DNA from: Undibacterium parvum
GTDB lineage: Bacteria; Pseudomonadota; Gammaproteobacteria; Burkholderiales; Burkholderiaceae_D
Reading direction: 5' to 3'
Length of the DNA stretch: 64,000 nt
NCBI RefSeq assembly: GCF_003955735.1
Contig: NZ_CP034464.1
Coordinates: 4,774,001 to 4,838,000, forward strand
Shown here: positions 37,428-47,253 of the stretch, piece by piece
Layout: each line of letters begins with the position of its first letter
Numbering within the stretch: position 1 is the first letter of the stretch
The notes under the pieces: model-generated
What the model was told of the DNA's origin: nothing
Seen by the model: the letters and a program-made list of their open reading frames with translations, nothing else
The model's database searches: none
Program-made: the position numbers and the translations under genes

Positions 37428-37985
37428 CTAACACAATTTAATTTGAACTTGAACACATTCTCCAAAATCCAGACTTTTTCTTTTTTTTGCCACAGCGCTC
37501 GCCAGATCCTCGGCTGTCATTCCAAATTGATACGCCAGTATCATGCTCGATGGCCCTCCATGAGTAAGCAAAACTAGCTCAGATCTTGGTAAATCAGCTC
37601 GCATCGGCAAGCTCATTAAAAAACTTAACACACGTCGCGCCATCATCAGCACTGATTCGCCCCCTGCTGGGGCATAAGCGATCACATCGAGTACCCAGGC
37701 ATCGATTTCGGCACGGGGGATCTCGTCCCAGGCCTGCATTTCCCAGTTTCCAAAGTGTTTTTCCATCAAGCGTGCATCCAACTCTGGCGCAGGATGTAGC
37801 ATGTGCGCCAAGGTCTGGCAGCGTTGTGATGGACTGGAAATCACGCTGAGGTTCTCCGGCAGCAGCAAGCGCAATTCATCAGCGAGCTGTAGGCAATGCG
37901 CATGATTGGCAACGATATCGCTTTGCCCGTAGCAAATGCCCGGGGCGATATCTAGCCTGGGATGACGTATCAGATGCAGTAACAC
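37428..37985 (-). CDS. cobC: Alpha-ribazole phosphatase
   Basis: 185 residues from a GTG at 37985, four bases after the cobS stop, with GGATCTGAG before it; homology starts exactly there (LLHLIRHPRLD). The longer frame to 38081 lies inside cobS and is rejected. The histidine phosphatase motif LIRHP carries the phosphorylated His, and the C-terminal LLTHGGPS the second His. It removes the 5'-phosphate in nucleotide loop assembly. Last gene of cobT-cobS-cobC. Confidence 0.9.
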   Translation of the reverse strand: MLLHLIRHPRLDIAPGICYGQSDIVANHAHCLQLADELRLLLPENLSVISSPSQRCQTLAHMLHPAPELDARLMEKHFGNWEMQAWDEIPRAEIDAWVLDVIAYAPAGGESVLMMARRVLSFLMSLPMRADLPRSELVLLTHGGPSSMILAYQFGMTAEDLASAVAKKRKSLDFGECVQVQIKLC

Positions 37986-37989
37986 GAGC

Positions 37990-38763
37990 TCAGATCCAAC
38001 GTGGTATGGCCAACAAACCGAGATAAAACGCCACCTCGGCCAGTTGTTGCACAGCCCCCAGGCAATCACCAGTGTAACCACCGATACGACGTATAAACAA
38101 GGCCGCTAACCAAGCGCTAGCGGCAAGCATTGCAAGCAAGCCCATCAAACAAGCTGACCATGGCAGCATTTTCAAAGCCAACATCGCCATCACCGGCACA
38201 CTAACACTGACCACCGCTATCAAAAACTCAGCACCGGACATATGTTGCGCCAAAGGTTTGGCCTTTCCTTCCAGTCGTGCATATTCCAAACGCCATATCA
38301 AGCTACAAGCCGCCAGACGCGATAAGGGATGGGCAATCAACAGCGCGGGCACCACGTAAGCTGCAGGCAAACTAGCAAGCAAACATATTTTAAAAATCAG
38401 CAACAGACAAATCCCTATCGCACCGTAGGCGCCTACCCGCGAATCTTTCATGATCTCCAGCACCCGCTCTGGCGTCATACCACCACCAAAGCCATCACAA
38501 ACATCCGCAAAGCCATCCTCATGAAAGGCACCGGTCAACCATATACCAGCGACAGTAGACATGACGACGGCGACCAAAGGCGGCCAAAATAATATCGCGA
38601 CGCTATACACTGCAGCGCTAATGATGCCTACAAGCCAGCCGACCGCTGGGAAGTAGCGCGAGGCCTGATGCAACCAGGCTGCATCAAATCCCACCCATGC
38701 AGGGATGGGGATGCGCGTAAAGAATTGCATCGCGATAAAAAACAGGCGTAGTTGCTGCTTCAT
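37990..38763 (-). CDS. cobS: Adenosylcobinamide-GDP ribazoletransferase
   Basis: 257 residues, a membrane protein of six or so helices. The acidic signature FHEDGFADVCDGFGGGMTPE near residues 80-100 binds Mg2+, and MKDSRVGAYGAIGI follows. It joins adenosylcobinamide-GDP with alpha-ribazole or its phosphate, the last assembly step. It starts four bases after the cobT stop. CobU, which makes its substrate, is in the neighbouring operon. Confidence 0.96.
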   Translation of the reverse strand: MKQQLRLFFIAMQFFTRIPIPAWVGFDAAWLHQASRYFPAVGWLVGIISAAVYSVAILFWPPLVAVVMSTVAGIWLTGAFHEDGFADVCDGFGGGMTPERVLEIMKDSRVGAYGAIGICLLLIFKICLLASLPAAYVVPALLIAHPLSRLAACSLIWRLEYARLEGKAKPLAQHMSGAEFLIAVVSVSVPVMAMLALKMLPWSACLMGLLAMLAASAWLAALFIRRIGGYTGDCLGAVQQLAEVAFYLGLLAIPRWI

Positions 38764-38767
38764 GCTT

Positions 38768-39826
38768 TCAATCTACAAGCTGGCTTTTTTCGCTGACCTG
38801 GGCCGAGCCGAAAGTTGCCATCTGATTCAAGAAATTTACCGCGGCTTGCACTAAGGGGTACACCAGCGCCGCACCAGTCCCCTCACCCAAACGTAAATCC
38901 AGAGCCAGTACCGGCTTAGCTGCCAAGGCGGCCAGCATCTTGCCATGTCCACTCTCATCCGAGCGGTGTGCAAAGACGCAGTAATCAAGAATCGCTGGTT
39001 GCAAACGCGCCGCCACCAATAAGGCACTGGTCACGATAAAACCATCAATCAGCAACACCATGCGGCGCTCTGCAGCTGCCAGCATAGCCCCCACCATCAT
39101 GGCAATTTCAAAACCACCGAAGCAGGCCAATACATCCAAAGGCTCATGTACCTCCGCATGCAAGCTCACCGCAGCTTCGATCACGCTTTGCTTGTGCAAT
39201 ATCCCGGCTTCGCTCAATCCAGTACCGGCACCGACGCAATCAGCGACCGCAATACCGGTCAGCTTATGCATTAAGGCAGCAGCTGCGGTGGTATTACCTA
39301 TCCCCATCTCACCGAATCCGACAACATTGCCCGACAGGGCTGCTATCAAGTCGATACCATGTCTTAAGGCTGCCTGGCATTGCTCCGCGCTCATCGCCGC
39401 CTCTTGCGCAAAATTACGGGTGCCGTCAGCGATTTTACGATCTAGCAAATTTTGGCGACTGCCAAAATCGTGCTTGACGCCAGCATCGACGATCTGCAAG
39501 TGCATGCCATTTTGTTTGGCAAACACATTAATTGCAGCGCCTTGCGACAAAAAGTTCTCGACCATTTGCCAAGTCACATCCTGAGGAAAAGCGGATATTC
39601 CCTCCGCAACCACGCCATGATCAGCCGCAAAAACTATGATGCCAGGCGCCAGCAATACTGGCGAACTAGTCTGCTGTATCAAACCAACTTGATGTGCCAA
39701 CTGTTCAAGCCGACCCAAACTACCTAAAGGTTTGGTTTTATTATTGATGCAGCCATGTAATTGCTCAGACAAGACCGAATTGTGGGTGCCAGAAATGACC
39801 GGCAAAAGCGCAGAGGAAGACGTCAT
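38768..39826 (-). CDS. cobT: Nicotinate-nucleotide--dimethylbenzimidazole phosphoribosyltransferase
   Basis: 352 residues, normal length. It makes alpha-ribazole phosphate from the lower base and nicotinate mononucleotide. [35 protein letters not shown] and [15 protein letters not shown] are standard blocks, and the catalytic Glu is in [13 protein letters not shown] near residue 317. First gene of cobT-cobS-cobC. I see no riboswitch in its 184-base leader, unlike btuB. Confidence 0.97.
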   Translation of the reverse strand: MTSSSALLPVISGTHNSVLSEQLHGCINNKTKPLGSLGRLEQLAHQVGLIQQTSSPVLLAPGIIVFAADHGVVAEGISAFPQDVTWQMVENFLSQGAAINVFAKQNGMHLQIVDAGVKHDFGSRQNLLDRKIADGTRNFAQEAAMSAEQCQAALRHGIDLIAALSGNVVGFGEMGIGNTTAAAALMHKLTGIAVADCVGAGTGLSEAGILHKQSVIEAAVSLHAEVHEPLDVLACFGGFEIAMMVGAMLAAAERRMVLLIDGFIVTSALLVAARLQPAILDYCVFAHRSDESGHGKMLAALAAKPVLALDLRLGEGTGAALVYPLVQAAVNFLNQMATFGSAQVSEKSQLVD

Positions 39827-40010
39827 AGATTAAATAAAATCAAGGAAACAAATGAGGAAGCCGCCAGTGTAGTACCTCCTGAACGCTTAAACAAATATCT
39901 AGATCAAGATCTGAGGAAAAGATAGGCACCGCTGAAAAACCAGAGCATCGGGCGAAACTCTAAATGATGTAAATTCATGCTTATTCAGCACAATAAGTCA
40001 GCACACTAAG

Positions 40011-40823
40011 TCAGCGCACCAAGGCCTTAATCACTGGCCATTGCCGTCTTGAAATCGGCAGACGCTCATCGCAGTCTCGCAGGATGACTTGCCACGACTC
40101 CGTCGTTTTCTCATGTTCATGATCCGTATCATTGCTATGATGAGCGCGCTCTACCCCAACAATGGCCAGTCGCGCTACCAGAGCATTTCTATGCACCCGC
40201 ACCAGACTTGCCGTCATCTCTTCCTCTATCGCAGTCAGGGATTCTTCGATTAAATAGCTACGTCCCTTCGTATGTAAAGTAAGGTATTTTTGTTCCGCCT
40301 TTAAAAATATGACATCTGCCACCGGAACTAACAGAATGCGATTGCGCTCCAGAACCGAGAAGCATTGGCGGGCAGTCGGCAATGTGGGAAGCACAGTGCT
40401 TGCGGTCTCAGCTTGCATCGCACCAGAAATCGCTGCCGCGCTTTGCGAACGCGACACCCTCAATATCGCCTCTGCCAAGCGACTTGCCCTAACCGGCTTG
40501 AGCAAATAATCCATGGCGTGCACTTCAAAAGCTTTCAGCGCATATTCGTCATAAGCAGTGACAAAAATAACTGCTGGCTGCTGAGCCTGGGAGTTACGCG
40601 CCAGATGCTGCGCCAATTCCAGACCTGTCATGCCTGGCATTTGCACGTCTAATAGTATGATATCTGGCCGACCGACCGCGATACTATCTAAGGCCGCCTG
40701 CGCATTTGCCGCTTCACCAATAAGAACACAGGGGCACTCGTCCTGAATATCCGACAGCAGCATGGCCAATCGCTGCCTGGCAGGAGCCTCATCATCGACG
40801 ATCAGTATTTTAGGTAATTTCAT
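40011..40823 (-). CDS. LytTR response regulator (AlgR/LytR type)
   Basis: 270 residues. The receiver domain has VDDEAPARQR at the start and the phosphorylated Asp D59 in DIILLDVQMPG; the Lys-containing end is MDYLLKPVRAS. The C-terminal LytTR DNA-binding domain covers about residues 165-270 (DVIFLKAEQKYLTLHTKGRS, VRVHRNALVA). Overlaps the sensor kinase gene by four bases and is transcribed after it. Targets are unknown; betaproteobacterial members often regulate motility or surface traits, which is family knowledge only. Confidence 0.94.
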   Translation of the reverse strand: MKLPKILIVDDEAPARQRLAMLLSDIQDECPCVLIGEAANAQAALDSIAVGRPDIILLDVQMPGMTGLELAQHLARNSQAQQPAVIFVTAYDEYALKAFEVHAMDYLLKPVRASRLAEAILRVSRSQSAAAISGAMQAETASTVLPTLPTARQCFSVLERNRILLVPVADVIFLKAEQKYLTLHTKGRSYLIEESLTAIEEEMTASLVRVHRNALVARLAIVGVERAHHSNDTDHEHEKTTESWQVILRDCDERLPISRRQWPVIKALVR

Positions 40824-41857
40824 TTTTTTGCTGGAAATTGCAATTTCACTTCAAAATTATTTCCGCTAGAACCATAGCTCAAATCCGCTTCAATATCATA
40901 GAGTAGCAACAGTCGCTGCCGGATATTATCCAATGCCATGTGATTTCCTTGCGACAGTCTGGCATCAGCATGCAGCGGATTACTGACTGAAATTTCTATT
41001 TTATTCAGATTGCGACGTATCGCTACCAAAATTAAGGATGTCTTAGCCGATGGTTCCACCCCGTGGTGCACCGCATTTTCCAACAAGGGTTGCAATAACA
41101 ACGCGGCAATTTTTATTTCACCAAGCTCAGTATCGCTCAGATTTTCGGTATGCCAACTCACTTGCAGCCGCTCGCCCAAGCGCAACTTCTCTATCGATAA
41201 ATATTGTTCACACAGATGAATTTCGTCCTTCAGTGTAGTCATGTCACGGGTATCGCGCATCAGCACCCGGAACAGGTCAGCCAAATCCTCCAACACGGTT
41301 TCAGCACGACGTGGATCAGTACGTATCAAAGAAAGCACTGCATTAAGACTATTAAATAGGAAATGCGGGCGTATTCTAGCCTGTAATGCCTGTAATTTCG
41401 CCTCGCCTAAAGCCGGAGAAAAAGCGCGATTGCGCAATTCAAAATAGTGTTGCAGTCCAATTCCGTAGATGAAACACAGCGCGACCGCATACGAAGCTCG
41501 TAACCGAGGAAAGCTAAAGGCAAACCAATCCATGCTTTCTAAATACATCAAAACCAACCAACAAATTCCTGCTGGCACACAACCAGCAATAGAACGCTGC
41601 ACCCAGGCAGGCACACCTAGACTTGCCAACCAAGGACGCAAAGAGCACAGACTTAACAAGGATGAGAGGCAAATCAACTCGACCAACATCGATGTCTCAA
41701 TAAATTCCTGCCCATTGATTACCCAGCCTTGGCCACGTCCAAGTAAGGCAATAAATACCGATGCATTAACTATAAACAACACGCGAAAAAGTATGCCGAG
41801 ATTGCAGTAATCAGGCAAAATTAAATGAGTGGCATGGGTGTTAGCTGGCTTATTCAT
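40820..41857 (-). CDS. LytS/AlgZ-type sensor histidine kinase
   Basis: 345 residues from the ATG at 41857. Four or five membrane helices occupy the first 150 residues, with no recognised sensor domain. The His_kinase domain has the phospho-accepting His in RIRPHFLFNSLNAVLSLI, and the ATPase has LLLQPLLENAVHHGVEP. It phosphorylates the regulator encoded by the overlapping downstream gene. The divergent gene is argH; the two promoters share 94 bases. Signal unknown. Confidence 0.93.
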   Translation of the reverse strand: MNKPANTHATHLILPDYCNLGILFRVLFIVNASVFIALLGRGQGWVINGQEFIETSMLVELICLSSLLSLCSLRPWLASLGVPAWVQRSIAGCVPAGICWLVLMYLESMDWFAFSFPRLRASYAVALCFIYGIGLQHYFELRNRAFSPALGEAKLQALQARIRPHFLFNSLNAVLSLIRTDPRRAETVLEDLADLFRVLMRDTRDMTTLKDEIHLCEQYLSIEKLRLGERLQVSWHTENLSDTELGEIKIAALLLQPLLENAVHHGVEPSAKTSLILVAIRRNLNKIEISVSNPLHADARLSQGNHMALDNIRQRLLLLYDIEADLSYGSSGNNFEVKLQFPAKK

Positions 41858-41892
41858 AGCGATAGAGAGTGAAGCTTGGTGCTGGCACACGG

Positions 41893-41898
41893 TATAAT
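41893..41898 (+). promoter_or_regulatory. Consensus -10 box upstream of argH
   Basis: A perfect TATAAT 54 bases before the argH ATG. A matching -35 box is not obvious (TGAAGC lies at 17 bases), so the promoter may depend on an activator. Confidence 0.5.
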
Positions 41899-41951
41899 CG
41901 GGGAATACAGTTTAAGCAGCATCACTATTTCCATAAAATTCATAAACCACT

Positions 41952-43352
41952 ATGACATCACAATTCTCTAAAAAAAGCGAGGCATGGTCTGCCCGTTTCA
42001 ATGAACCTGTTTCTGATTTAGTCAAGCGTTACACTGCCTCGGTCTTCTTCGACAAGCGCCTGGCGCTGTTTGATATCCAGGGTTCCTTGGCGCACGCAGA
42101 GATGTTAGTAGCGCAAAATATCATCAACGCCCGAGATCATGCCGACATACAGCGCGGCATGCAGCAAATTTTGTCAGAAATTGAGAGTGGACAATTTGTA
42201 TGGTTGCTTGATCTGGAAGACGTACATCTGAACATTGAAAAACGCCTGACTGAATTGGTCGGTGATGCCGGCAAGCGCCTGCATACCGGGCGTTCACGCA
42301 ATGATCAGGTCGCAACCGATATTCGTCTGTATGTGCGCTCCTCGATCGACACTATCGTTGGCCTGTTAGGCGACTTCCGTAGCGCACTGCTCGATTTGGC
42401 CGAACAACACGCCGCCACCATCATGCCTGGCTTTACCCATATGCAGGTAGCACAACCTATCACATTTGGTCACCATGTCTTGGCTTATGTGGAGATGTTT
42501 GCACGCGATACTGAACGTATGCTTGATTGCCGCAAGCGCGTCAATCGCCTGCCATTGGGAGCGGCCGCCCTAGCTGGCACCACCTTCCCTATCGACCGTT
42601 TGTGCGTAGCAAAAACTTTGGGCTTTGACGATGTTTGCCACAACTCACTTGATGCAGTTTCGGACCGCGATTTCGCAATAGAGTTTTGTGCCGCAGCAGC
42701 CCTGATCATGACCCATGTTTCACGCATGTCGGAAGAGTTGGTAATTTGGATGAGTCCTAGAGTTGGATTTATCGATATCGCGGATCGCTTCTGCACCGGC
42801 TCATCCATCATGCCGCAAAAGAAAAATCCAGATGTGCCTGAACTGGCACGTGGAAAAACTGGGCGGGTGAATGGCCACTTGATCGCTTTACTGACCTTAA
42901 TGAAAGGCCAGCCTCTAGCCTACAACAAAGACAATCAGGAAGACAAAGAGCCACTGTTTGACACCGTCGACACCATAGTCGACACTTTGCGGATTTTTGC
43001 AGACATGGCGGGTGGCATCACGGTGAAGCCAGAAGCGATGCGCGCAGCGGCCCTACAAGGTTACGCAACCGCAACCGATCTGGCCGATTATTTGGTTAAG
43101 AAGGGACTGCCATTCCGAGATGCGCATGAAGCAGTTGCACTCGCAGTGCGCACTTGCGTCGATCAAGGCTGCGACCTGAGCGACATGCGCCTGGAAGAAT
43201 TGCAAAAATTCTCTAGCCTAGTACAAGAGGACGTGTTTGCTGTGTTGACTCTTGAAGGTTCTGTCGCTGCCCGCAATCATGTAGGTGGTACCGCGCCAGA
43301 ACAAGTCAAATTGGCGATCGCCAGAGCACGCCAGCAATTGGCGGCGATATAG
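41952..43352 (+). CDS. argH: Argininosuccinate lyase
   Basis: 466 residues. It splits argininosuccinate into arginine and fumarate, the last step of arginine synthesis. The lyase signature [12 protein letters not shown] near residue 285 holds the catalytic Ser, and [17 protein letters not shown] near 110 and [12 protein letters not shown] near 157 are the other conserved blocks. Alone on the plus strand, with TATAAT upstream. Followed by a large inverted repeat. Confidence 0.97.
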   Translation: MTSQFSKKSEAWSARFNEPVSDLVKRYTASVFFDKRLALFDIQGSLAHAEMLVAQNIINARDHADIQRGMQQILSEIESGQFVWLLDLEDVHLNIEKRLTELVGDAGKRLHTGRSRNDQVATDIRLYVRSSIDTIVGLLGDFRSALLDLAEQHAATIMPGFTHMQVAQPITFGHHVLAYVEMFARDTERMLDCRKRVNRLPLGAAALAGTTFPIDRLCVAKTLGFDDVCHNSLDAVSDRDFAIEFCAAAALIMTHVSRMSEELVIWMSPRVGFIDIADRFCTGSSIMPQKKNPDVPELARGKTGRVNGHLIALLTLMKGQPLAYNKDNQEDKEPLFDTVDTIVDTLRIFADMAGGITVKPEAMRAAALQGYATATDLADYLVKKGLPFRDAHEAVALAVRTCVDQGCDLSDMRLEELQKFSSLVQEDVFAVLTLEGSVAARNHVGGTAPEQVKLAIARARQQLAAI

Positions 43353-43407
43353 TAAAATTATAGACCTACTTAATTATTTTCTACGCAGCTATTTATTGTA
43401 TTGATTC

Positions 43408-43468
43408 CTCGCAAAAAGACTTGAAAGTATCGCGCTGCTTAAGCTGATATCCCAAGTATTTTTGCGAG
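43408..43468. repeat. 16-bp inverted repeat downstream of argH
   Basis: Arms CTCGCAAAAAGACTTG (43408-43423) and CAAGTATTTTTGCGAG (43453-43468) match in 15 of 16 places around a 29-base spacer. No T run. It could form a long RNA hairpin 56 bases after the argH stop. Confidence 0.65.
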
Positions 43469-43570
43469 CAATGCTCTTATACTGACCGTATTTCTCACTT
43501 TTGATCTAAGTAGAAATACTGGAACTGTCTCTTTCCATCAAAATCCCGCCCCACTGCCTGCTTTCACGAC

Positions 43571-43598
43571 TTGTCCTTGCGACAAAATGTTTTATACT
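43571..43598 (+). promoter_or_regulatory. Candidate sigma-70 promoter of the TRAP permease genes
   Basis: TTGTCC (43571-43576) and TATACT (43593-43598) are 16 bases apart, 74 bases before the dctQ-like ATG. Apart from this and the inverted repeat, 43353-43671 is without recognisable features. Confidence 0.5.
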
Positions 43599-43671
43599 TG
43601 CCTCGTTCTGAAAAAAAATCCTCAGGTTTTCACTGATGGATACAAAAAAATTTAACACCAGGAGACAAGCA

Positions 43672-44256
43672 ATGAAATTTCTCATCTCGATTTCGAGATC
43701 AATCGACACGTTCAATGAAAAGATAGGCCACGCAGTGAGTTGGGCGCTATTGGCCGCTGTTCTTATTTGCACCGGCAACGCATTGGTGCGTTACATCTTC
43801 AACACCAGCTCGAATGGCTGGCTAGAAATTCAGTGGTATTTATTTTCCGCGGTTTTTCTGCTCGGCACCTCCTACACCTTACGTAGAAACGAACATGTAC
43901 GCATCGACGTCATCTCTGGTCGCTTTTCTAAGCGCGCCCAGGTCTGGATGGATATTTTTGGTTTCAGCTTTTTTCTATTGCCGATGGCAGGACTCATACT
44001 CTACTTCGCGATTCCCTTTGCGTGGATCTCTATACAGAGCCAGGAGATGTCCAGCAATGCAGGAGGCTTGATAGTCTGGCCTGCCAAATTATTGATACCT
44101 ATCGGTTTCTTGATGCTGAGTCTGCAAGGCGTCTCCGAACTCATCAAGCGCATAGGCTTTTTGCAAGGATTAGTGGATGCAAGTGAATTTGAAAAACACG
44201 CTGCCACACCAGAAGAAGAAATTGAAGCGATTAAAACCGCAAATAATTTAAAATAA
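43672..44256 (+). CDS. TRAP transporter small permease (DctQ family)
   Basis: 194 residues from the ATG at 43672, placed after a good AGGAGAC. Four membrane helices with the family block WLEIQWYLFSAVFLLGTSYTL and EHVRIDVI. The C-terminal 35 residues are hydrophilic and acidic (TPEEEIEAI). It forms the membrane complex with the large permease encoded 18 bases downstream. Substrate probably an organic anion, as judged from the binding protein gene at 46159. Confidence 0.93.
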   Translation: MKFLISISRSIDTFNEKIGHAVSWALLAAVLICTGNALVRYIFNTSSNGWLEIQWYLFSAVFLLGTSYTLRRNEHVRIDVISGRFSKRAQVWMDIFGFSFFLLPMAGLILYFAIPFAWISIQSQEMSSNAGGLIVWPAKLLIPIGFLMLSLQGVSELIKRIGFLQGLVDASEFEKHAATPEEEIEAIKTANNLK

Positions 44257-44274
44257 ACCGGCGGAGACAAATAA

Positions 44275-45951
44275 ATGACGGCTTTCATCATCGCAAATAT
44301 GGCTCCCATCATGTTTGCCACACTAGTACTGTTTCTGCTCTCGGGCTTCCCGGTTGCATTTGCACTCGCTGCTAACGGTTTATTCTTCGGTTTCTTAGGC
44401 ATAGAATTCGGCCTGCTTAAACCTGAGTTATTACAGGCACTCCCCAACCGAATCTTCGGCATCATGTCGAACGACACTTTATTGGCGATCCCCTTCTTTA
44501 CCTTTATGGGATTAATATTAGAACGCTCCGGCATGGCCGAGGATTTACTCGACACCATAGGCCAGTTGTTCGGCCCCTTGCGTGGTGGCGTCGCCTATGC
44601 CGTGATTTTTGTTGGTGCCTTACTGGCGGCCACTACCGGCGTAGTAGCAGCTTCGGTTATTTCTATGGGTTTGATTTCCTTACCTGTGATGCTGCGTTAC
44701 GGTTACGATAAAAAAGTCGCGTCGGGCGTGATTGCTGCCTCCGGGACTTTGGCGCAAATTATTCCGCCATCATTAGTTCTCATCGTCATGGCAGATCAAT
44801 TGGGCCGCTCTGTCGGCGACATGTATCAGGCAGCCTTTATTCCCGGCCTGGTACTCACTGCCATGTATGCAGGCTACATCTTACTCATTTCCATCATCAA
44901 ACCAACTTGGGTACCGGCCTTGCCACCAGAAGCCCGCAATCTACGTCAAAGCAATGGCGATAGCGGTGCCGTATCTTTATTGATCTTACTGATACTGAGT
45001 GTGGCCGCCAGCGTTGGCTATTCTAAGTACTACGCCGCCGGTCACCCAGATGTGGCGACGGACGAATTAGTGATTTATTCTGCCAGCATAGGAATCGCAT
45101 TCGCATTTGTACTCGCCATACTCAACCGTCAGTTCAAGATAGGTCTATTGTCACGTATGGCCGAAAAAGTAGTGTTTGTTTTAATCCCACCGCTGGCTCT
45201 GATTTTCCTAGTTTTAGGCACCATCTTTATTGGTATCGCCACTCCAACCGAGGGGGGCGGCATGGGCGCTTTCGGCGCAATGGTGCTGGCCATGATGAAC
45301 CGCCGCCTATCCTGGGATCTGACCAAGCAAGCTATGAATTCGACGTCGCGCCTGTCTTGCTTTGTGGTGTTTATTCTGATCGGCTCCACCGTATTCTCCC
45401 TGGTTTTCCGTGCAGTCAATGGCGACTTATGGGTGGAGCATTTATTGACTTCACTGCCAGGTGGCAACGTAGGGTTTCTGATCGTGGTCAATATCATGTT
45501 TTTTGTATTGGCCTTCTTCCTAGACTTTTTTGAACTAGCCTTCATCCTGGTGCCTTTAGTCGGCCCGGTAGCTGAAAAAATGGGGATTGATCTGATCTGG
45601 TTCGGTGTTTTACTAGGGGTAAATATGCAGACATCCTTCATGCACCCGCCGTTTGGCTTTGCACTTTTTTACCTGCGCTCAGTGGCTCCTAAAGAGGTCA
45701 AAACCAGCGACATTTATTGGGGTGCCATCCCCTTTGTCGCAGCTCAAATCATTATGGTAAGTCTAATTATTGCATTCCCTAGCATAGTCTCGGTTGAGAA
45801 AAAGACGAATATGAAAGAGGAAGTTCAGCTAAATATTACTATGCCTATTGATACTGTTGATGATGGCAATCCGGTCAATTTACCGGAAGGTACAAATCAA
45901 CCCACCGGGGATAAAGAAGAAGAAGCACCTGCTCCGAAATTTACTCAATAA
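44275..45951 (+). CDS. TRAP transporter large permease (DctM family), extended
   Basis: 558 residues against about 430 in the usual DctM. The N-terminal half is standard (FLLSGFPVAFALAANGLFFG, ATTGVVAASVISMGLISLP, GYDKKVASGVIAASGTLAQI, IPPSLVLIVMADQ). A hydrophobic insert of about 100 residues follows near residue 240-300, before GIATPTEGGGMGAFGAMVLA, and the last 50 residues form an acidic hydrophilic tail. Related long permeases occur with 2-oxoacid TRAP systems. It carries out sodium-coupled uptake together with the small permease and a periplasmic binding protein. Confidence 0.93.
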   Translation: MTAFIIANMAPIMFATLVLFLLSGFPVAFALAANGLFFGFLGIEFGLLKPELLQALPNRIFGIMSNDTLLAIPFFTFMGLILERSGMAEDLLDTIGQLFGPLRGGVAYAVIFVGALLAATTGVVAASVISMGLISLPVMLRYGYDKKVASGVIAASGTLAQIIPPSLVLIVMADQLGRSVGDMYQAAFIPGLVLTAMYAGYILLISIIKPTWVPALPPEARNLRQSNGDSGAVSLLILLILSVAASVGYSKYYAAGHPDVATDELVIYSASIGIAFAFVLAILNRQFKIGLLSRMAEKVVFVLIPPLALIFLVLGTIFIGIATPTEGGGMGAFGAMVLAMMNRRLSWDLTKQAMNSTSRLSCFVVFILIGSTVFSLVFRAVNGDLWVEHLLTSLPGGNVGFLIVVNIMFFVLAFFLDFFELAFILVPLVGPVAEKMGIDLIWFGVLLGVNMQTSFMHPPFGFALFYLRSVAPKEVKTSDIYWGAIPFVAAQIIMVSLIIAFPSIVSVEKKTNMKEEVQLNITMPIDTVDDGNPVNLPEGTNQPTGDKEEEAPAPKFTQ

Positions 45952-45964
45952 CAGAGGTAAGCAT

Positions 45965-45992
45965 AAAAAAAACCCGCATCAGCGGGTTTTTT
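45965..45992 (+). terminator. Intrinsic terminator of the TRAP permease genes
   Basis: Perfect arms AAAACCCGC and GCGGGTTTT around ATCA, 18 bases after the dctM stop, with A and T runs on both sides. Confidence 0.9.
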
Positions 45993-46093
45993 ACACCTAA
46001 TCGATCTCGCCTACCAATTTCCACACTGGCCAACGGTAGAGCAGCTTAATTAATATGTTGCAACAATAAATCCGTACCGGCAGTTCTGTAAAC

Positions 46094-46128
46094 GAAAAAA
46101 AACCGCATGGTAAGTGCGGCTTTTTTTA
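46094..46128. terminator. Bidirectional terminator next to the dctP-like gene
   Basis: Stem AACCGCA/TGCGGCTT with one mismatch and a seven-base loop; eight As before and seven Ts after. Ends the minus-strand binding-protein gene 31 bases past its stop. Confidence 0.8.
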
Positions 46129-46158
46129 TTAAACAATAGCGCTTCCGGACCGGATAAT

Positions 46159-47253
46159 TTATTTCAGGGCGCGCGACATATTGAATTTGGCGAATGATTG
46201 TTCCGCGACGTTAAACCATTGACCTTGGTTATTCCGGAACGCGACCCAGTCATCGTAGACTTTTTTGAACTTAGGGTTCTTAGCGGCTTCTTCATTGAAA
46301 GTTTCCTGAGCCGCTTTAAAGCAAGCTTCCATCACAGGCTGCGGGAAAGGCTTAAGAGAAATTTTGTTTTGCAACAGGCGTCCCAGTGCAGCTGGATTTT
46401 TGGCATCGTATTTCGCTTGCATATCTGTATGGGCTTCCATGGACGCCACTTCGATTGCGTGCTGAAACAGCTTAGGCAATTTTTCCCATTCTTTTTTACT
46501 GACGTAGAAGGATAATTGCGCGCCACCTTCCCACCAACCTGGGTAGTGGTAAACCTTGGCCACTTTGTAGAAACCTAGTTTTTCATCATCGTAAGGGCCT
46601 ACCCATTCAGCAGCGTCTATCGTGCCTTTTTCTAGCGCGGTGTAGATATCACTACCTGGAATTTGCTGAGGTACGGTACCCAACTTGGTCATGACCTTAC
46701 CGGCAAAACCACCGACGCGAAATTTCAGACCTTTCAGATCTTCTACCGTTTTGATTTCTTTGCGAAACCAGCCACCCATTTGAGTGCCGGTATTTCCGCC
46801 CAAGAAGTTCACCACATTGTATTCAGCAAAGAATTCACGCATCAGCTTCATACCATTGCCATGCAACATCCACGCTGTTTGCTGACGTGATGTCAGGCCA
46901 AATGGCATCGCGGTATCAAATGCGAAGGTCGCATCTTTACCAAAGAAGTAGTAGGAAGCGGTATGTCCCATCTCTACCGTGCCGTCTTTGACCGCATCGA
47001 GCACCGCTGGGCCTGGCACGATTTCGCCACCAGCAAAAGGGCGAATATTAAATTTACCTTCGGTCAGTTCTTTAACGCGGTTGCAAAACACCTCAGCCGC
47101 ACCGTAAATAGTATCCAAGCTTTTAGGAAAACTTGATGCCAAACGCCAATTAAGCGTAGGGGTTTCTGCCAAGGCCGGCGTTGCAACTGCCACACTGGCG
47201 GCACCTACAGAGGCGCTTACTGCTGCTTTTTTTAGAAAGGAACGACGTTCCAT
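46159..47253 (-). CDS. TRAP transporter substrate-binding protein (DctP family)
   Basis: 364 residues. The N-terminus MERRSFLKKAAVSASVG has a twin-arginine motif (RRSFLKK), so the protein may be exported folded by Tat. The body (WRLASSFPKSLDTIYGAAEVF, IPGSDIYTALEKGTIDAAEWV, YYHPGWWEGGAQLSF-like region) is close to TakP-type proteins that bind 2-oxoacids such as pyruvate. It is encoded convergently to the two membrane genes, each side with its own terminator, so the parts of one transporter are transcribed separately. A large inverted repeat lies upstream of its start. Confidence 0.93.
   Translation of the reverse strand: MERRSFLKKAAVSASVGAASVAVATPALAETPTLNWRLASSFPKSLDTIYGAAEVFCNRVKELTEGKFNIRPFAGGEIVPGPAVLDAVKDGTVEMGHTASYYFFGKDATFAFDTAMPFGLTSRQQTAWMLHGNGMKLMREFFAEYNVVNFLGGNTGTQMGGWFRKEIKTVEDLKGLKFRVGGFAGKVMTKLGTVPQQIPGSDIYTALEKGTIDAAEWVGPYDDEKLGFYKVAKVYHYPGWWEGGAQLSFYVSKKEWEKLPKLFQHAIEVASMEAHTDMQAKYDAKNPAALGRLLQNKISLKPFPQPVMEACFKAAQETFNEEAAKNPKFKKVYDDWVAFRNNQGQWFNVAEQSFAKFNMSRALK

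Noticed and set aside
37986..38081. N-terminal extension of CobC
   Set aside because: It overlaps the end of cobS; homology and ribosome site indicate the GTG at 37985.
39060..39584. 174-codon plus-strand frame opposite cobT
   Set aside because: Antisense shadow of an enzyme with clear catalytic motifs.
45129..45641. 170-codon minus-strand frame opposite dctM
   Set aside because: Antisense to membrane helices; Lys/Thr-rich composition that results from reading hydrophobic codons backward.
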